Counted from the first letter of the stretch, positions 1-7,738 are shown. The stretch: 30,679 nt of DNA from Polycyclovorans sp046565985 (GCA_046565985.1 JBKHXN010000095.1:1-30679), one strand, 5' to 3'. Numbers and translations are program-made. The notes: generated from the sequence alone by a model not told the origin.

Positions 1-426
1 CGCCTGGACCAGAAACAGCATGCCGCCTGGGGCTGCGTGAATCTGGAAAAGCCCGAGGAGCCCGGCGTGGGGGTGGCGCGCTACAGCGTGCTCAACGGCG
101 ACGCACGCGCCGCCGAGGTCGCCATCACCATCGCCGACGATTACCAGGGCCGCGGCGCGGGCATGCTGCTGCACGCCTGCCTGCACCTGACCGCACATGC
201 GGCGGGCATCCGCCGCTTCTACTACGATGTGGCCAGCGACAACGAGCGCTTCATCCAGCAGATCCGCAGCCTGGGCGGGCAGTTCGAGGGGCGCGCGGAG
301 AACATCGACCGGCTGTCGCTGCCGGTCTATCGCCGCGCGGCGGATGTGCCCCGGCACTCGCGCAACGGCCGCCGCTTTGCCGAAATCCTCATCAAGCTGG
401 GGCGGGCACCGGCAGCCGCCGCCTGA
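1..426 (+). CDS. GNAT family N-acetyltransferase (5' end outside window)
   Basis: The frame is open from base 1 and ends at TGA 424-426, so only the C-terminal about 141 residues are present. GNAT enzymes move an acetyl group from acetyl-CoA to an amine. The family signature is seen as a beta strand AEVAITIADDYQ followed by the pyrophosphate-binding loop QGRGAGMLL and a helix, then a second strand (RRFYYDV) and an N-containing segment (SDNERF), as in motifs A and B of the fold. The last 30 residues are basic and low complexity. The substrate cannot be told from what is visible. The last 35 bases overlap the end of the convergent ampG gene, so the two genes share their 3' ends without an obvious terminator. 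Confidence 0.8.
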   Translation, partial: RLDQKQHAAWGCVNLEKPEEPGVGVARYSVLNGDARAAEVAITIADDYQGRGAGMLLHACLHLTAHAAGIRRFYYDVASDNERFIQQIRSLGGQFEGRAENIDRLSLPVYRRAADVPRHSRNGRRFAEILIKLGRAPAAAA

Positions 427-1747
427 GCCACAGCAGGATCAGCAGCGCGGGGATGCCCAGCAGCGAGGTATAGAGGAAGAAGAACGGGTATCCGGCCGCG
501 TCCACCACAAAGCCGCTGCCGCCGGCGAGCAGCTTGCCCGGCAGGGTGAACAGCGACGAGAACAGCGCGTACTGGGTGGCCGTATAGGCGGTGTTGGTCA
601 GCCCCGACAGATAGGCGATGAACGCCGTGCCGGCAAAGTTGTAGGCAAAGTTGTCGGCGCTGACCACCAGGCCCAGGCCCAGCAGGCTGGGCTCGGACTG
701 CAGCGCCAGCACCGAGAAGCTCAGGTTGGACAGCATCACCAGCACGGCGCCGAATACCAGCGTGCGGGTCAGCCCCATGCGTGCCACCGCAGCCCCGCCC
801 ACCAGCACGCCGATGATCGAGGCGATGATGCCGTAGCCCTTGGCCACTTCCGCGATCTGCTGGAGGGTGTAGCCCACGTCCAGATAGAAGGCGTTGGCCA
901 TCACGCCCATGGTGATGTCGGTGAGGCGGAACAGGCCGACGAAGGCGAGGATCATCAGCCCCATGCGCAGGCCATTGCGCTCAAAGAAATCCACGAACGG
1001 GCACACCACACTGCCGATGAACCAGGCGCCGGCGGTGCGTGCCCATTCCGGCCAGTGCGCGCGCGCTTCCAGATAGCGGACCACGCGGGCTTCGCGCATC
1101 AGGGTGTCGCGCGAGATGTGCGAGTCGGGCTCCGGGATCAGCAGCGTGGTGAGCAGGCCCACGCCCACCAGCGTGGCCATGACGGTGTAGGACAGCTTCC
1201 AGCCGTATTCTCCGGCCAGCCACAGCGCGCCCGCGCTGGTGACGATGATCGCCGCGCGGTAGCCGAGCTGGTAGGCCGCCGCCATGCTGCCCTGCATGGA
1301 TAGCGGTGCGGCTTCGATGCGCCAGGCGTCCACCACGATGTCCTGGGTGGCGGCTGCAAACGCCACCAGCAGGGCAAACCACACCACCGCGCTGAGGTTT
1401 TCGCCCGGCTGCTGCAGGGCCAGGCAGTAGAGACCCACCGCCAGGGTGACCTGCGCCAGCAGCATCCAGCCGCGGCGGCGGCCCAGCCAGCGGGTCAGCC
1501 CCGGCAGCGGCAGGCGGTCCACGATCGGTGCCCAGAAGAACTTGATCGAGTAGGTGATGCCCACCCAGGACATCAGGCCGATCGTGCCGCGGTCGATGCC
1601 GGCCTCGCGCAGCCAGGCCGAGAGCGTGTTGAACACCAGCAGGAAGGGCAGGCCGGCGGAAAAGCCCAGGAACAGCATCGCGGCCACGCGCGGGTGGCCG
1701 TAGGGGCGAAACCAGCCCGCCACGCTCGCCATCCAGTCAGTTCGCAT
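392..1747 (-). CDS. ampG: AmpG-family muropeptide MFS permease
   Basis: The 451-residue protein is a polytopic inner-membrane transporter of the major facilitator superfamily. AmpG imports anhydro-muropeptides released from peptidoglycan for recycling and is linked to ampC beta-lactamase induction in many Gram-negatives. Family hallmarks seen: LFLGFSAGLPFLLVFNTLSAW near the N-terminus (family form GFSSGLP), AFAAATQDIVVDAWRIE in the middle of the N-terminal half, and repeated hydrophobic segments consistent with 12 or more helices. E. coli AmpG has 491 residues, so the length is close. The start at 1747 overlaps the end of xth by 11 bases, suggesting one transcript xth-ampG. An alternative ATG lies at 1732 and removes five residues. 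Assignment to AmpG rather than another MFS family is firm, but the exact sugar-peptide substrate is inferred. Confidence 0.9.
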   Translation of the reverse strand: MRTDWMASVAGWFRPYGHPRVAAMLFLGFSAGLPFLLVFNTLSAWLREAGIDRGTIGLMSWVGITYSIKFFWAPIVDRLPLPGLTRWLGRRRGWMLLAQVTLAVGLYCLALQQPGENLSAVVWFALLVAFAAATQDIVVDAWRIEAAPLSMQGSMAAAYQLGYRAAIIVTSAGALWLAGEYGWKLSYTVMATLVGVGLLTTLLIPEPDSHISRDTLMREARVVRYLEARAHWPEWARTAGAWFIGSVVCPFVDFFERNGLRMGLMILAFVGLFRLTDITMGVMANAFYLDVGYTLQQIAEVAKGYGIIASIIGVLVGGAAVARMGLTRTLVFGAVLVMLSNLSFSVLALQSEPSLLGLGLVVSADNFAYNFAGTAFIAYLSGLTNTAYTATQYALFSSLFTLPGKLLAGGSGFVVDAAGYPFFFLYTSLLGIPALLILLWLRRRLPVPAPA

Positions 1748-2513
1748 AGTCGACGATCAGTGGCGCGTGGTCGGAGAAGCGGCTGTCCCTGTACACGCGC
1801 GCCGCTTTCAGGCGCGGCCGCAGCCCGGGGGTGATGAGCTGGTAGTCGATGCGCCAGCCCACGTTCTTGTCCCAGGCCGCGCCGCGGTTGGACCACCAGG
1901 TATAGCCCTCGCCTTCGGCATCCGGGTGCAGGCTGCGGTAGGCGTCCACCCAGCCCAGTTCGCCGAGCACCTGGCCCATCCAGGCGCGCTCGTGGGGCAG
2001 GAAGCCGGAATTCTTCTGGTTGGATTTCCAGTTCTTCAGGTCTTTCTCGGTATGCGCGATGTTCCAGTCCCCGCAGAGGATGTAGTCGCGCCCGTTGTTG
2101 GCCCACTCGCGCAGGCGCGGCAGGAAGAAGGCCAGGAAGCGGTCCTTGGACGCCTGACGCTCAGGCCCGGACGAGCCCGAGGGCAGGTACAGCGACACCA
2201 CCGAGAGCGGGCCGAAGCGCAGTTCGAGGTAGCGGCCCTCGTCGTCGAACTCGGCGGCGCCGAGCGTGTCCAGCACCGCATCGGGCGCGCTGCGGCTGTA
2301 GATCGCCACCCCGGCGTAGCCTTTTTTCTGCGCGCTGCGCAGGTGGCGGTGCCAGCCGGCCGGGGCGAACAGTGCGTCCCCTTCCAGATCCGCCGGCTGG
2401 GCCTTGGTTTCCTGCAGGCAGAGCAGATCGGCGTCCTGCTGCGCCAGCCAGTCGAACAGGTTCTTCCGCGCCGCGGAGCGGATGCCGTTGGCGTTCAGAC
2501 TGATGACGCGCAT
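1737..2513 (-). CDS. xth: Exonuclease III (AP endonuclease, EEP family)
   Basis: The 258-residue protein belongs to the endonuclease/exonuclease/phosphatase fold. Exonuclease III cleaves 5' of abasic sites and removes 3' blocks during base excision repair. All active-site motifs are present: SLNANGIRSA (N7), LQETKA (E35), GDWNIAHTEKDLKNWK (D149, N151), the DYQ segment near 223-225 and SDHAPLIVDY (D248, H249). The start at 2513 (MRVISLN) matches the family; the open frame upstream of it is not family-like. The gene is divergent from pyrE across 48 bases. In Pseudomonas the same position is held by crc, a relative that has lost nuclease residues and acts in catabolite repression. Here the catalytic residues are intact, so a nuclease role is favoured. 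Confidence 0.92.
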   Translation of the reverse strand: MRVISLNANGIRSAARKNLFDWLAQQDADLLCLQETKAQPADLEGDALFAPAGWHRHLRSAQKKGYAGVAIYSRSAPDAVLDTLGAAEFDDEGRYLELRFGPLSVVSLYLPSGSSGPERQASKDRFLAFFLPRLREWANNGRDYILCGDWNIAHTEKDLKNWKSNQKNSGFLPHERAWMGQVLGELGWVDAYRSLHPDAEGEGYTWWSNRGAAWDKNVGWRIDYQLITPGLRPRLKAARVYRDSRFSDHAPLIVDYAN

Positions 2514-2561
2514 TGCAGGCCGGGATCGTGGAAAATGGGGCTCGATTCTCGCAGATTTGCC

Positions 2562-3203
2562 ATGCACGAATATCAGTCCGCGTTTCTCCAGCTGGCCCTC
2601 CAGCACCAGGTGCTGAAGTTCGGCTCGTTCACACTCAAGTCCGGACGGGTGAGTCCCTATTTCTTCAACCTCGGCCAGATCAGCTCCGGCCAGGCCATGC
2701 GCGCGCTGGGTCGGGCCTATGCCGGCGCGTTGCAGGCGTCGGGTATCGGCTACGACATGCTGTTCGGCCCGGCGTACAAGGGCATCCCGCTGGTGACTGC
2801 GGTGGCGCTGGCGCTGGCCGAGCAGGGACATGACCTGCCGTACGCCTACAACCGCAAGGAGGCCAAGGATCACGGCGAGGGCGGCACCCTGGTCGGCGCC
2901 GTGCCGCGGGGCCGCGTGGTGATCGTGGACGACGTACTGACCGCCGGCACCGCCCTGCGTGAGGCGGTGCGCCTGCTGCGCGCGGCCGGCGCCGAGCCGG
3001 TGGCGGCGGTGATCGCGCTGGACCGCCAGGAGAAAGGCGCCAGCGGCCGCTCGGCGGTGCAGGAGATGGAAGCCGACAGCGGTATCCGCGTGCTGCCGCT
3101 GGTCACCGTTCAGGATCTGCTGCGCTATCTCGCCGATGGCCGTGAGGATGCGGCAACGCTCGCCGCCATCCGTGCCTACCAGGCCGAATATGGGGTAACG
3201 TGA
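2562..3203 (+). CDS. pyrE: Orotate phosphoribosyltransferase
   Basis: The 213-residue enzyme joins orotate to PRPP to give orotidine 5'-monophosphate, the fifth step of pyrimidine synthesis. The N-terminus (FLQLALQHQVLKFGSFTLKS, then SGRVSPYFFNLG) is characteristic of bacterial PyrE, and E. coli PyrE has the same length of 213. The substrate loop is seen as AYNRKEAKDHGEGG, and the PRPP-binding signature as VVIVDDVLTAGTA. The ATG at 2562 is chosen because it aligns with known PyrE starts; an in-frame ATG at 2535 would add nine residues. Its stop TGA overlaps the ATG of the next gene (TGATG), so the following exported protein is probably translated from the same message. The gene faces away from xth. 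Confidence 0.96.
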   Translation: MHEYQSAFLQLALQHQVLKFGSFTLKSGRVSPYFFNLGQISSGQAMRALGRAYAGALQASGIGYDMLFGPAYKGIPLVTAVALALAEQGHDLPYAYNRKEAKDHGEGGTLVGAVPRGRVVIVDDVLTAGTALREAVRLLRAAGAEPVAAVIALDRQEKGASGRSAVQEMEADSGIRVLPLVTVQDLLRYLADGREDAATLAAIRAYQAEYGVT

Positions 3204-3823
3204 TGCGCATGAAGACGTTCAGTCCGCTGCTGCTGAGCCTGTACCTCGCCTGTCTGCCGGCGGTGGCCAAGCCCATCGTCTGCTGGACCGACGACAAGGG
3301 CCAGCGCGCCTGCGGCGACCGTGTGCCGCCCGAGTACGCGCGCAAGGAGCGGCAGGTGTTCAACGAGCGTGGCATGGTGGTGGATACCAAGCCGCGTGAG
3401 AAGACTCCGGAAGAGATCGCCGACGCCGAGCGCAAGGCCCAGCAGGAGCGCGAGGCCAAGCGTGCTGCCGAGGCCCAGGCGGCCTACGACCGCTTCCTGC
3501 GCCAGACCTACACCAGCGTGGCCGACATCGAGACGGCGCGCGACAGCCGTCTGGCGGCGCTCGACGCGCGCCTGCAGCTGGCGGAGAAGGCCCTCTCCGA
3601 CAGCGAGGCCGCGCTCACCGATCTGCGCTCGCGCAGCGAGGAAGACGCCGAGGACGCCGACAAGCTGGCCAGACAGATCCGCGCATTCGAGGCCTCGCGG
3701 GACAGCAACGGGAATGCCGTTGCCAGCCTGCGCAAGGAGCGGGAGGAACTGGCCGCCAGCTATCGTCGCGACATCGCCCGCTACCGCGAGCTGACGGGCA
3801 GCGCGCCGGCACCCCAGCCCTGA
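3203..3823 (+). CDS. Exported DUF4124-like protein with coiled coil
   Basis: The 206-residue protein has an N-terminal signal peptide (LLLSLYLACLPAVA, cleavage likely after A22). A short region follows, KPIVCWTDDKGQRACGDRVP, with the pattern of DUF4124 domains (a Cys, a WxDxxG turn, then a second Cys or D-R-P motif). From about residue 70 onward it is almost entirely charged and alanine-rich, with heptad-like spacing (KAQQEREAKRAAEAQAAYDR; LDARLQLAEKALSDSEAAL), so a long coiled coil is expected. The mature protein is probably periplasmic. The ATG at 3203 overlaps the pyrE stop by one base, and a GTG at 3200 is also in frame. DUF4124 proteins have no agreed function. The pairing with pyrE implies co-transcription, not necessarily a shared pathway. 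Confidence 0.8.
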   Translation: MRMKTFSPLLLSLYLACLPAVAKPIVCWTDDKGQRACGDRVPPEYARKERQVFNERGMVVDTKPREKTPEEIADAERKAQQEREAKRAAEAQAAYDRFLRQTYTSVADIETARDSRLAALDARLQLAEKALSDSEAALTDLRSRSEEDAEDADKLARQIRAFEASRDSNGNAVASLRKEREELAASYRRDIARYRELTGSAPAPQP

Positions 3824-3842
3824 CCGGGCGCTTCAGGCCCGG
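3824..3842. terminator. Hairpin between convergent genes (weak terminator candidate)
   Basis: CCGGGC (3824-3829) pairs with GCCCGG (3837-3842) around a seven-base loop, exactly where the DUF4124-like gene and argB converge. It lacks a clear T-run on either side, so if it ends transcription it would do so poorly or with Rho. Confidence 0.3.
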
Positions 3843-4696
3843 ATCTGGGTGCCGATCCCCTGGTCGGTGAACAGCTCCAGCAGGACCGAATGCGTCAGCC
3901 GGCCGTCGATGATGTGCGCTGACTTCACCCCGGAGTTCACCGCATCGAGCGCGCAGCGGATCTTCGGCAGCATGCCGCCGTGGATCGTCCCGTCGGCGAT
4001 CAGCACCTCCACCTGCTGGGCCGAGAGTCCGGTCAGCACCGTGCCGGCCCGGTCGAGCAGGCCCTGGGTATTGGTCAGCAGGATCAGTTTTTCCGCCTGC
4101 AGCACGGTGGCCAGCTTGCCGGCCACGGTATCGGCGTTGATGTTGTAGGCCTCGCCCGACTCGCCGGCGCCCACCGGGGCGATCACCGGAATGAAGCCGC
4201 CCACCTCCAGGTGCGCGACCACGCGCGGGTCGATCTTCTCGACTTCGCCGACCTGGCCCAGATCCTGGTCCTTGATCACCAGCTTGCGGGCGCGGATCAG
4301 GCCGCCGTCCTTGCCGGTGAGGCCCACCGCCCGGCCGCCCTGCTGGTTGATGGCGGCCACCACGGCCTTGTTCACCAGACCACCGAGCATCATCTCCACC
4401 ACGTCCATGGTCTCGGCGTCGGTGACGCGCATGCCGTCGATGAATTCGCTCTTCTTGCCCAGGCGTTCCAGATGAGTGCCGATCTGCGGCCCGCCGCCGT
4501 GGACCACCACCGGGTTCATGCCCACCAGCTTCATCAGCACGATGTCGCGCGCGAAGGAGGCGATCATCTCGTCGCCCTTCATGGCGTTGCCGCCGTACTT
4601 GACCACCACGGTCTTGCCGGCGAAGCGGCGGATGTAGGGCAGCGCCTCGGTCAGGACACGGGCGATGTTCTGGGCGTTGGAAAGGTCGATCGGCAT
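3833..4696 (-). CDS. argB: N-acetylglutamate kinase
   Basis: The 287-residue enzyme phosphorylates N-acetyl-L-glutamate in the second step of arginine synthesis. The amino acid kinase motifs are clear: VVKYGGNAM (residues 32-39), VVVHGGGPQIG, and NINADTVAGKLA in the substrate region. The N-terminal helix (NAQNIARVLTEALPYIRRF) precedes the kinase core. In the arginine-inhibited hexameric class (Pseudomonas, Thermotoga) this helix links dimers into a ring, whereas E. coli ArgB (258 residues) lacks it. Feedback inhibition by arginine is therefore likely. The start at 4696 is chosen for the MPIDL N-terminus; an upstream ATG at 4732 would overlap dut. The gene sits 13 bases behind dut, in one transcription unit coaBC-dut-argB. 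Confidence 0.96.
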   Translation of the reverse strand: MPIDLSNAQNIARVLTEALPYIRRFAGKTVVVKYGGNAMKGDEMIASFARDIVLMKLVGMNPVVVHGGGPQIGTHLERLGKKSEFIDGMRVTDAETMDVVEMMLGGLVNKAVVAAINQQGGRAVGLTGKDGGLIRARKLVIKDQDLGQVGEVEKIDPRVVAHLEVGGFIPVIAPVGAGESGEAYNINADTVAGKLATVLQAEKLILLTNTQGLLDRAGTVLTGLSAQQVEVLIADGTIHGGMLPKIRCALDAVNSGVKSAHIIDGRLTHSVLLELFTDQGIGTQIRA

Positions 4697-4709
4697 GGGG
4701 GTCCGTGGG

Positions 4710-5153
4710 TCAGTGCTGGCCGGTGCTGCCAAAGCCGCCCGCGCCGCGCGCGGAGGCGTGGAACTCGGAAACGGTCTCGAAGCCGGCGCGCACCACCGGC
4801 ACGAACACCAGCTGGGCGATGCGCTCGTCCGGCTTGATGGTGAAGCCGGTCTGGCCGCGGTTCCAGCAGCTGACCATCAGCTCGCCCTGGTAGTCGGAGT
4901 CGATCAGCCCCACCAGGTTGCCGAGCACGATGCCGTGCTTGTGGCCCAGGCCCGAGCGCGGCAGGATCACCGCCGCCAGCCCCGGGTCGGCGATATGCAC
5001 CGCCAGCCCGGTCCTGAGCAGCGTGGTCGCGCCGGGTGCGAGTTCCAGCGGCTCGTCGAGCAGGGCGCGCAGGTCCAGCCCGGCGCTGCCCTGGGTGGCG
5101 TAGGCCGGCACTTGGGCGCGCGGGTCGAGGATCTTGAGCTGGATCGGGGTCAT
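4710..5153 (-). CDS. dut: Deoxyuridine 5'-triphosphate nucleotidohydrolase
   Basis: The 147-residue homotrimeric dUTPase splits dUTP to dUMP and pyrophosphate, keeping uracil out of DNA and supplying dUMP for thymidylate. All five family motifs appear in order: GSAGLDLRA, PRSGLGHKHGIVLGN, GLIDSDYQGELMVSCWNRG, RIAQLVFVP and the C-terminal GAGGFGSTGQH that closes over the active site. E. coli Dut has about 151 residues. The ATG overlaps the stop of coaBC in an ATGA arrangement (5150-5153), which suggests coupled translation. The coaBC-dut pairing is conserved in many gammaproteobacteria. Confidence 0.97.
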   Translation of the reverse strand: MTPIQLKILDPRAQVPAYATQGSAGLDLRALLDEPLELAPGATTLLRTGLAVHIADPGLAAVILPRSGLGHKHGIVLGNLVGLIDSDYQGELMVSCWNRGQTGFTIKPDERIAQLVFVPVVRAGFETVSEFHASARGAGGFGSTGQH

Positions 5154-6376
5154 GGACGGGTCTGCAGATGGGTCTGGAAGTGATCGCTGATGAGCTGCGC
5201 CAGGTGGCGCGCCACATCGGTCTTGGACGCCTGCGGGATGTGGGCCGCACCACCGGGCCAATAGATGTGGAGCTCATTGTCGTCGCGCTCGAAGGCGCGG
5301 CCGTCGTGCACCCAGTTGGCGGCGATGAGGTCGAGCTGCTTGCGTTCGAGTTTTTCCCGCGCGTGCTGTTCCAGTGCCTCGGTCTCGGCGGCAAAGCCGG
5401 CCATGAACAGCTGCGGGCAGGCGGCGCGCACCTGCGCCAGCACGTCTTCGGTGCGCGCCAGCGGCAGGCTCAGCGCCGTGGTTTTTTTCTTGATCTTGTG
5501 CGCGGCGACCGTCTCGGCGCGGTAATCCGCCACCGCGGCACAGCCGATGAACAGGTCGGCCTCGCGCGCCTGCGCCAGTGCCGCCGCCAGCATCTCGGCG
5601 GCGGTGGTCACGTCCAGACGGCGCACGCCGGCGGGCGCCGCGAGTGCGGTCGGCCCGCTGATCAGGGTCACGCGCGCGCCCAGGCCGGCAAGTGCCGCGG
5701 CGAGCGCGTAGCCCATCTTCCCCGAGGAGCGGTTGCTCAGGTAGCGCACCGGGTCGATCGGCTCGCGCGTCGGGCCGGCGGTGACCACGGCGTGGCGCCC
5801 CGTCAGCGGCCCCTGGCCGAGCAGCGCGATCACGGCATCGCGCAGTTCCGCCGGCTCCAGCATGCGGCCGTCGCCGGTCTCGCCGCAGGCCTGGCTGCCG
5901 CTGCCCGGCCCCAGGATGTGCACGCCGCGCGCGCGCAGGCTGGCGAGATTGGCCTGGGTGGCCGGGTTGGCCCACATCAGGCGGTTCATCGCCGGCGCCA
6001 GCGCAATGGGGCGGTCGGTGGCCAGGCACAGCGTGCTGAGCAGGTCGTCCGCGCTGCCCTGCGCCAGCTTGGCGAACAGGTTGGCGGTGGCGGGGGCAAT
6101 GAGGATCAGGTCGGCCCAGCGGGCCAGTTCGATGTGCCCCATCGCCGCTTCGTGTGCCTCGTCGAACAGTGGGCCGCGCACCACGCGTCCCGACAGCGCC
6201 TGGAACGTCAGCGGCGTCACGAATTCGGTGGCGTGCGCGGTCATCACCACCTGCACGTCGGCCCCCGCCTCCTTGAGGCGGCGCGTCAGATCGGCCGCCT
6301 TGTAGGCGGCGATGCCGCCGGTCACGCCCAGCAGGATGCGGCGGTTGGCGAGCAGCAGGGGCGGGGAATCGCTCAT
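5150..6376 (-). CDS. coaBC: Bifunctional phosphopantothenoylcysteine decarboxylase / synthetase
   Basis: The 408-residue protein carries out two steps of coenzyme A synthesis: CoaB joins 4'-phosphopantothenate to cysteine using CTP, and CoaC decarboxylates the product with FMN. The N-terminal flavoprotein half shows GVTGGIAAYKAADL, the catalytic His81 in GHIELARWAD, the PAMNRLMW motif (128-135) and the active Cys164 in SQACGETGDG. The synthetase half starts at about residue 190 with TAGPTREPIDPVRYLSNRSS and carries the lysine-rich KIKKK motif. It heads the unit coaBC-dut-argB, facing away from radC across only 34 bases. The window also carries coaX, another CoA gene, about 18 kb away. Confidence 0.97.
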   Translation of the reverse strand: MSDSPPLLLANRRILLGVTGGIAAYKAADLTRRLKEAGADVQVVMTAHATEFVTPLTFQALSGRVVRGPLFDEAHEAAMGHIELARWADLILIAPATANLFAKLAQGSADDLLSTLCLATDRPIALAPAMNRLMWANPATQANLASLRARGVHILGPGSGSQACGETGDGRMLEPAELRDAVIALLGQGPLTGRHAVVTAGPTREPIDPVRYLSNRSSGKMGYALAAALAGLGARVTLISGPTALAAPAGVRRLDVTTAAEMLAAALAQAREADLFIGCAAVADYRAETVAAHKIKKKTTALSLPLARTEDVLAQVRAACPQLFMAGFAAETEALEQHAREKLERKQLDLIAANWVHDGRAFERDDNELHIYWPGGAAHIPQASKTDVARHLAQLISDHFQTHLQTRP

Positions 6377-6404
6377 TGGTGGAATTCTACCTGCTTGCTA
6401 GGAT
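6376..6404 (+). promoter_or_regulatory. Candidate radC promoter, leaderless
   Basis: TTGGTG (6376-6381) and TAGGAT (6399-6404) are 17 bases apart, in the 34-base gap between coaBC and radC. The -10 element ends six bases before the radC ATG, so transcription would begin at or next to the start codon. No Shine-Dalgarno sequence is seen. This is a visual match only. Confidence 0.4.
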
Positions 6405-6410
6405 GCGCAG

Positions 6411-7085
6411 ATGCCCATCACCGACTGGCCCGCCGAGGAGCGTCCCCGGGAGAAGCTGCTGGCGCGCGGCGCCGCGGCACTCTCCGACGCCGAGCTGCTC
6501 GCCATCTTCCTGCGCACCGGCGTGCCGGGCAAAAGCGCGGTGGACCTGGCCCGCGAGCTGCTGGCCCGCTTCGGCAGCCTGCGCGCCCTGCTCGGCGCCA
6601 GCCAGACCGAGTTCTGCGCCGCCAAGGGCCTGGGCGATGCCAAGTACATCCAGCTGCAGGCGGTCCTGGAAATGGCGCGCCGTCACCTGCAGGAGCATTT
6701 CCGCGGCCGCGACGCCCTGAGCGACCCGGCCTCCGTGCGCCAGCTGCTGCTCGGCCGCCTGCGCGACCAGGACCACGAAGTCTTTGCCGCCCTGTTCCTC
6801 GACACCCGCAACCAGCTGCTGGCCTACGAGGAGCTCAGCCACGGCACGCTGGACGGGGCGCAGGTCTACATCCGCGAAGTGGCCAAGCGAGCGCTGCGGC
6901 ACAATGCCAAGTCGGTGATCTTTGCCCACAACCACCCGAGCGGCGTGGCCGAACCCAGCAGCCAGGACCGCCAGCTGACCACCCGGTTGCAGCAGTCGCT
7001 GGCCCTGCTGGAGATCCGCGTGCTGGATCATTTCGTGGTCGGCGACGGTCAGCTGGTGAGCTTCGCCGAGCGCGGCTGGCTCTAG
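6411..7085 (+). CDS. radC: RadC family (UPF0758) JAB-domain protein
   Basis: The 224-residue protein has a helix-hairpin-helix-like N-terminal half (LSDAELLAIFLRTGVPGKSA, about 25-42; FCAAKGLGDAKYIQLQA, about 68-84). The C-terminal half is a JAB1/MPN-type metalloprotease-like domain. The JAMM motif is complete: HNHPSG (H173, H175) followed by D186, with an upstream glutamate in the AYEELSHGTL segment. RadC was once linked to DNA repair, but that assignment was withdrawn; the biochemical role is unsettled, with links to competence and mobile DNA in some species. It precedes rpmB-rpmG, an order conserved in many gammaproteobacteria, but a separate promoter lies before rpmB. Confidence 0.93.
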   Translation: MPITDWPAEERPREKLLARGAAALSDAELLAIFLRTGVPGKSAVDLARELLARFGSLRALLGASQTEFCAAKGLGDAKYIQLQAVLEMARRHLQEHFRGRDALSDPASVRQLLLGRLRDQDHEVFAALFLDTRNQLLAYEELSHGTLDGAQVYIREVAKRALRHNAKSVIFAHNHPSGVAEPSSQDRQLTTRLQQSLALLEIRVLDHFVVGDGQLVSFAERGWL

Positions 7086-7112
7086 CCGGCGTGGCCCCGC
7101 GCCCCGCCCGCC

Positions 7113-7142
7113 TTGCCTACCCGGACGCAAAACTGCTATAAA
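7113..7142 (+). promoter_or_regulatory. Promoter of rpmB-rpmG
   Basis: TTGCCT (7113-7118) and TATAAA (7137-7142) are separated by 18 bases (17 if CTATAA is used), a good sigma-70 type match inside a very GC-rich stretch. The leader to rpmB would be about 50 bases and contains the ribosome-binding site GAGG at 7189-7192, seven bases before the ATG. Confidence 0.65.
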
Positions 7143-7199
7143 GCGCGCCCTTCATGCGCCAGCCTCCTGCCGCTGGCCTTCCTGTCTTGAGGCTGTTTT

Positions 7200-7436
7200 A
7201 TGTCCAAAGTCTGTCAGGTCACCGGCAAGAAGCCGATCGTGGGCAACACGGTCAGCCACGCCAACAACCGCCGTCGGCGCCGGTTTGAGCCCAATCTGCA
7301 CACCCACCGCTTCTGGCTGGAGCCGGAAAAGCGCTTCGTGAGCCTGCGCGTCTCCACCAACGGCATGCGCATCATCGACAAGAAAGGCCTCGAAGTCGTC
7401 GTGGCCGAACTCCGCGCCCGCGGCGTGAAGGTGTAA
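7200..7436 (+). CDS. rpmB: 50S ribosomal protein bL28
   Basis: The 78-residue basic protein matches bL28 along its full length (E. coli also 78 residues): MSKVCQVTGKKPIVGNTVSH at the start, an arginine cluster NNRRRRRFEPNL, then the FVSLRVSTNGMRIIDKKGL segment. It is part of the large ribosomal subunit. It has its own promoter and ribosome-binding site and is followed after three bases by rpmG, the standard pairing. Confidence 0.99.
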   Translation: MSKVCQVTGKKPIVGNTVSHANNRRRRRFEPNLHTHRFWLEPEKRFVSLRVSTNGMRIIDKKGLEVVVAELRARGVKV

Positions 7437-7439
7437 GCC

Positions 7440-7613
7440 ATGGCCAAGGGCAAGAAAGACCGCGAGAAGATCCGCCTGGTGTCGAGCGCCGATACCGGCT
7501 ATTTCTACACCACCACCAAGAACCGCAAGAACACGCCGGACAAGTTCGAGTTCAAGAAGTACGATCCGGTCGTGCGCAAGCACGTGCTGTTCAAGGAAGC
7601 CAAGATCAAATAG
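7440..7613 (+). CDS. rpmG: 50S ribosomal protein bL33
   Basis: This short gene begins at ATG 7440, three bases after rpmB, and ends at TAG 7611-7613, giving 57 residues. The protein (MAKGKKDREKIRLVSS at the start, GYFYTTTKNRKN in the middle, KKYDPVVRKHVLFKEAKIK at the end) is bL33 of the large subunit. The cysteine pairs of the zinc-binding form are absent, so this is the zinc-independent C-minus type. A strong hairpin terminator follows. Confidence 0.98.
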   Translation: MAKGKKDREKIRLVSSADTGYFYTTTKNRKNTPDKFEFKKYDPVVRKHVLFKEAKIK

Positions 7614-7619
7614 CCGGAG

Positions 7620-7677
7620 CCCGGCCAGCGCGGCCGGGTGTGGGATCCAGCACCGCCTCCGGGCGGTGTTGTCGTTT
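7620..7677 (+). terminator. Tandem hairpins ending the rpmB-rpmG transcript
   Basis: Two stem-loops follow rpmG. The first is CCCGGCC (7620-7626) with GGCCGGG (7632-7638). The second is CACCGCC (7651-7657) with GGCGGTG (7662-7668) around a TCCG tetraloop, followed by the T-rich TTGTCGTTT (7669-7677). The second has the form of an intrinsic terminator. Confidence 0.7.
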
Positions 7678-7726
7678 GGGGCGGACGGTACGTGCGCCTT
7701 TTGGGCTTTTTCCCCCACCGCAGACG

Positions 7727-7732
7727 TAAGAT
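7727..7732 (+). promoter_or_regulatory. Candidate -10 element of mgtE
   Basis: TAAGAT lies six bases upstream of the mgtE ATG. The best -35 candidate, TTGGGC (7701-7706), is 20 bases away, longer than ideal. If real, the mRNA would start at the ATG. No Shine-Dalgarno sequence or long leader able to hold a magnesium riboswitch is present. Confidence 0.3.
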
Positions 7733-7738
7733 AGCCCC

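Noticed and set aside
5168..7141. Long open frame on the plus strand opposite coaBC and running into radC
   Set aside because: The translation is arginine/glycine/alanine/glutamine-rich without domains and lies opposite well-recognised genes. Such frames are expected from the high GC at third positions.
7678..7738. Magnesium riboswitch before mgtE
   Set aside because: Only about 60 bases lie between the rpmG terminator and the ATG, too short for known magnesium-sensing leaders, and no matching helices are seen.
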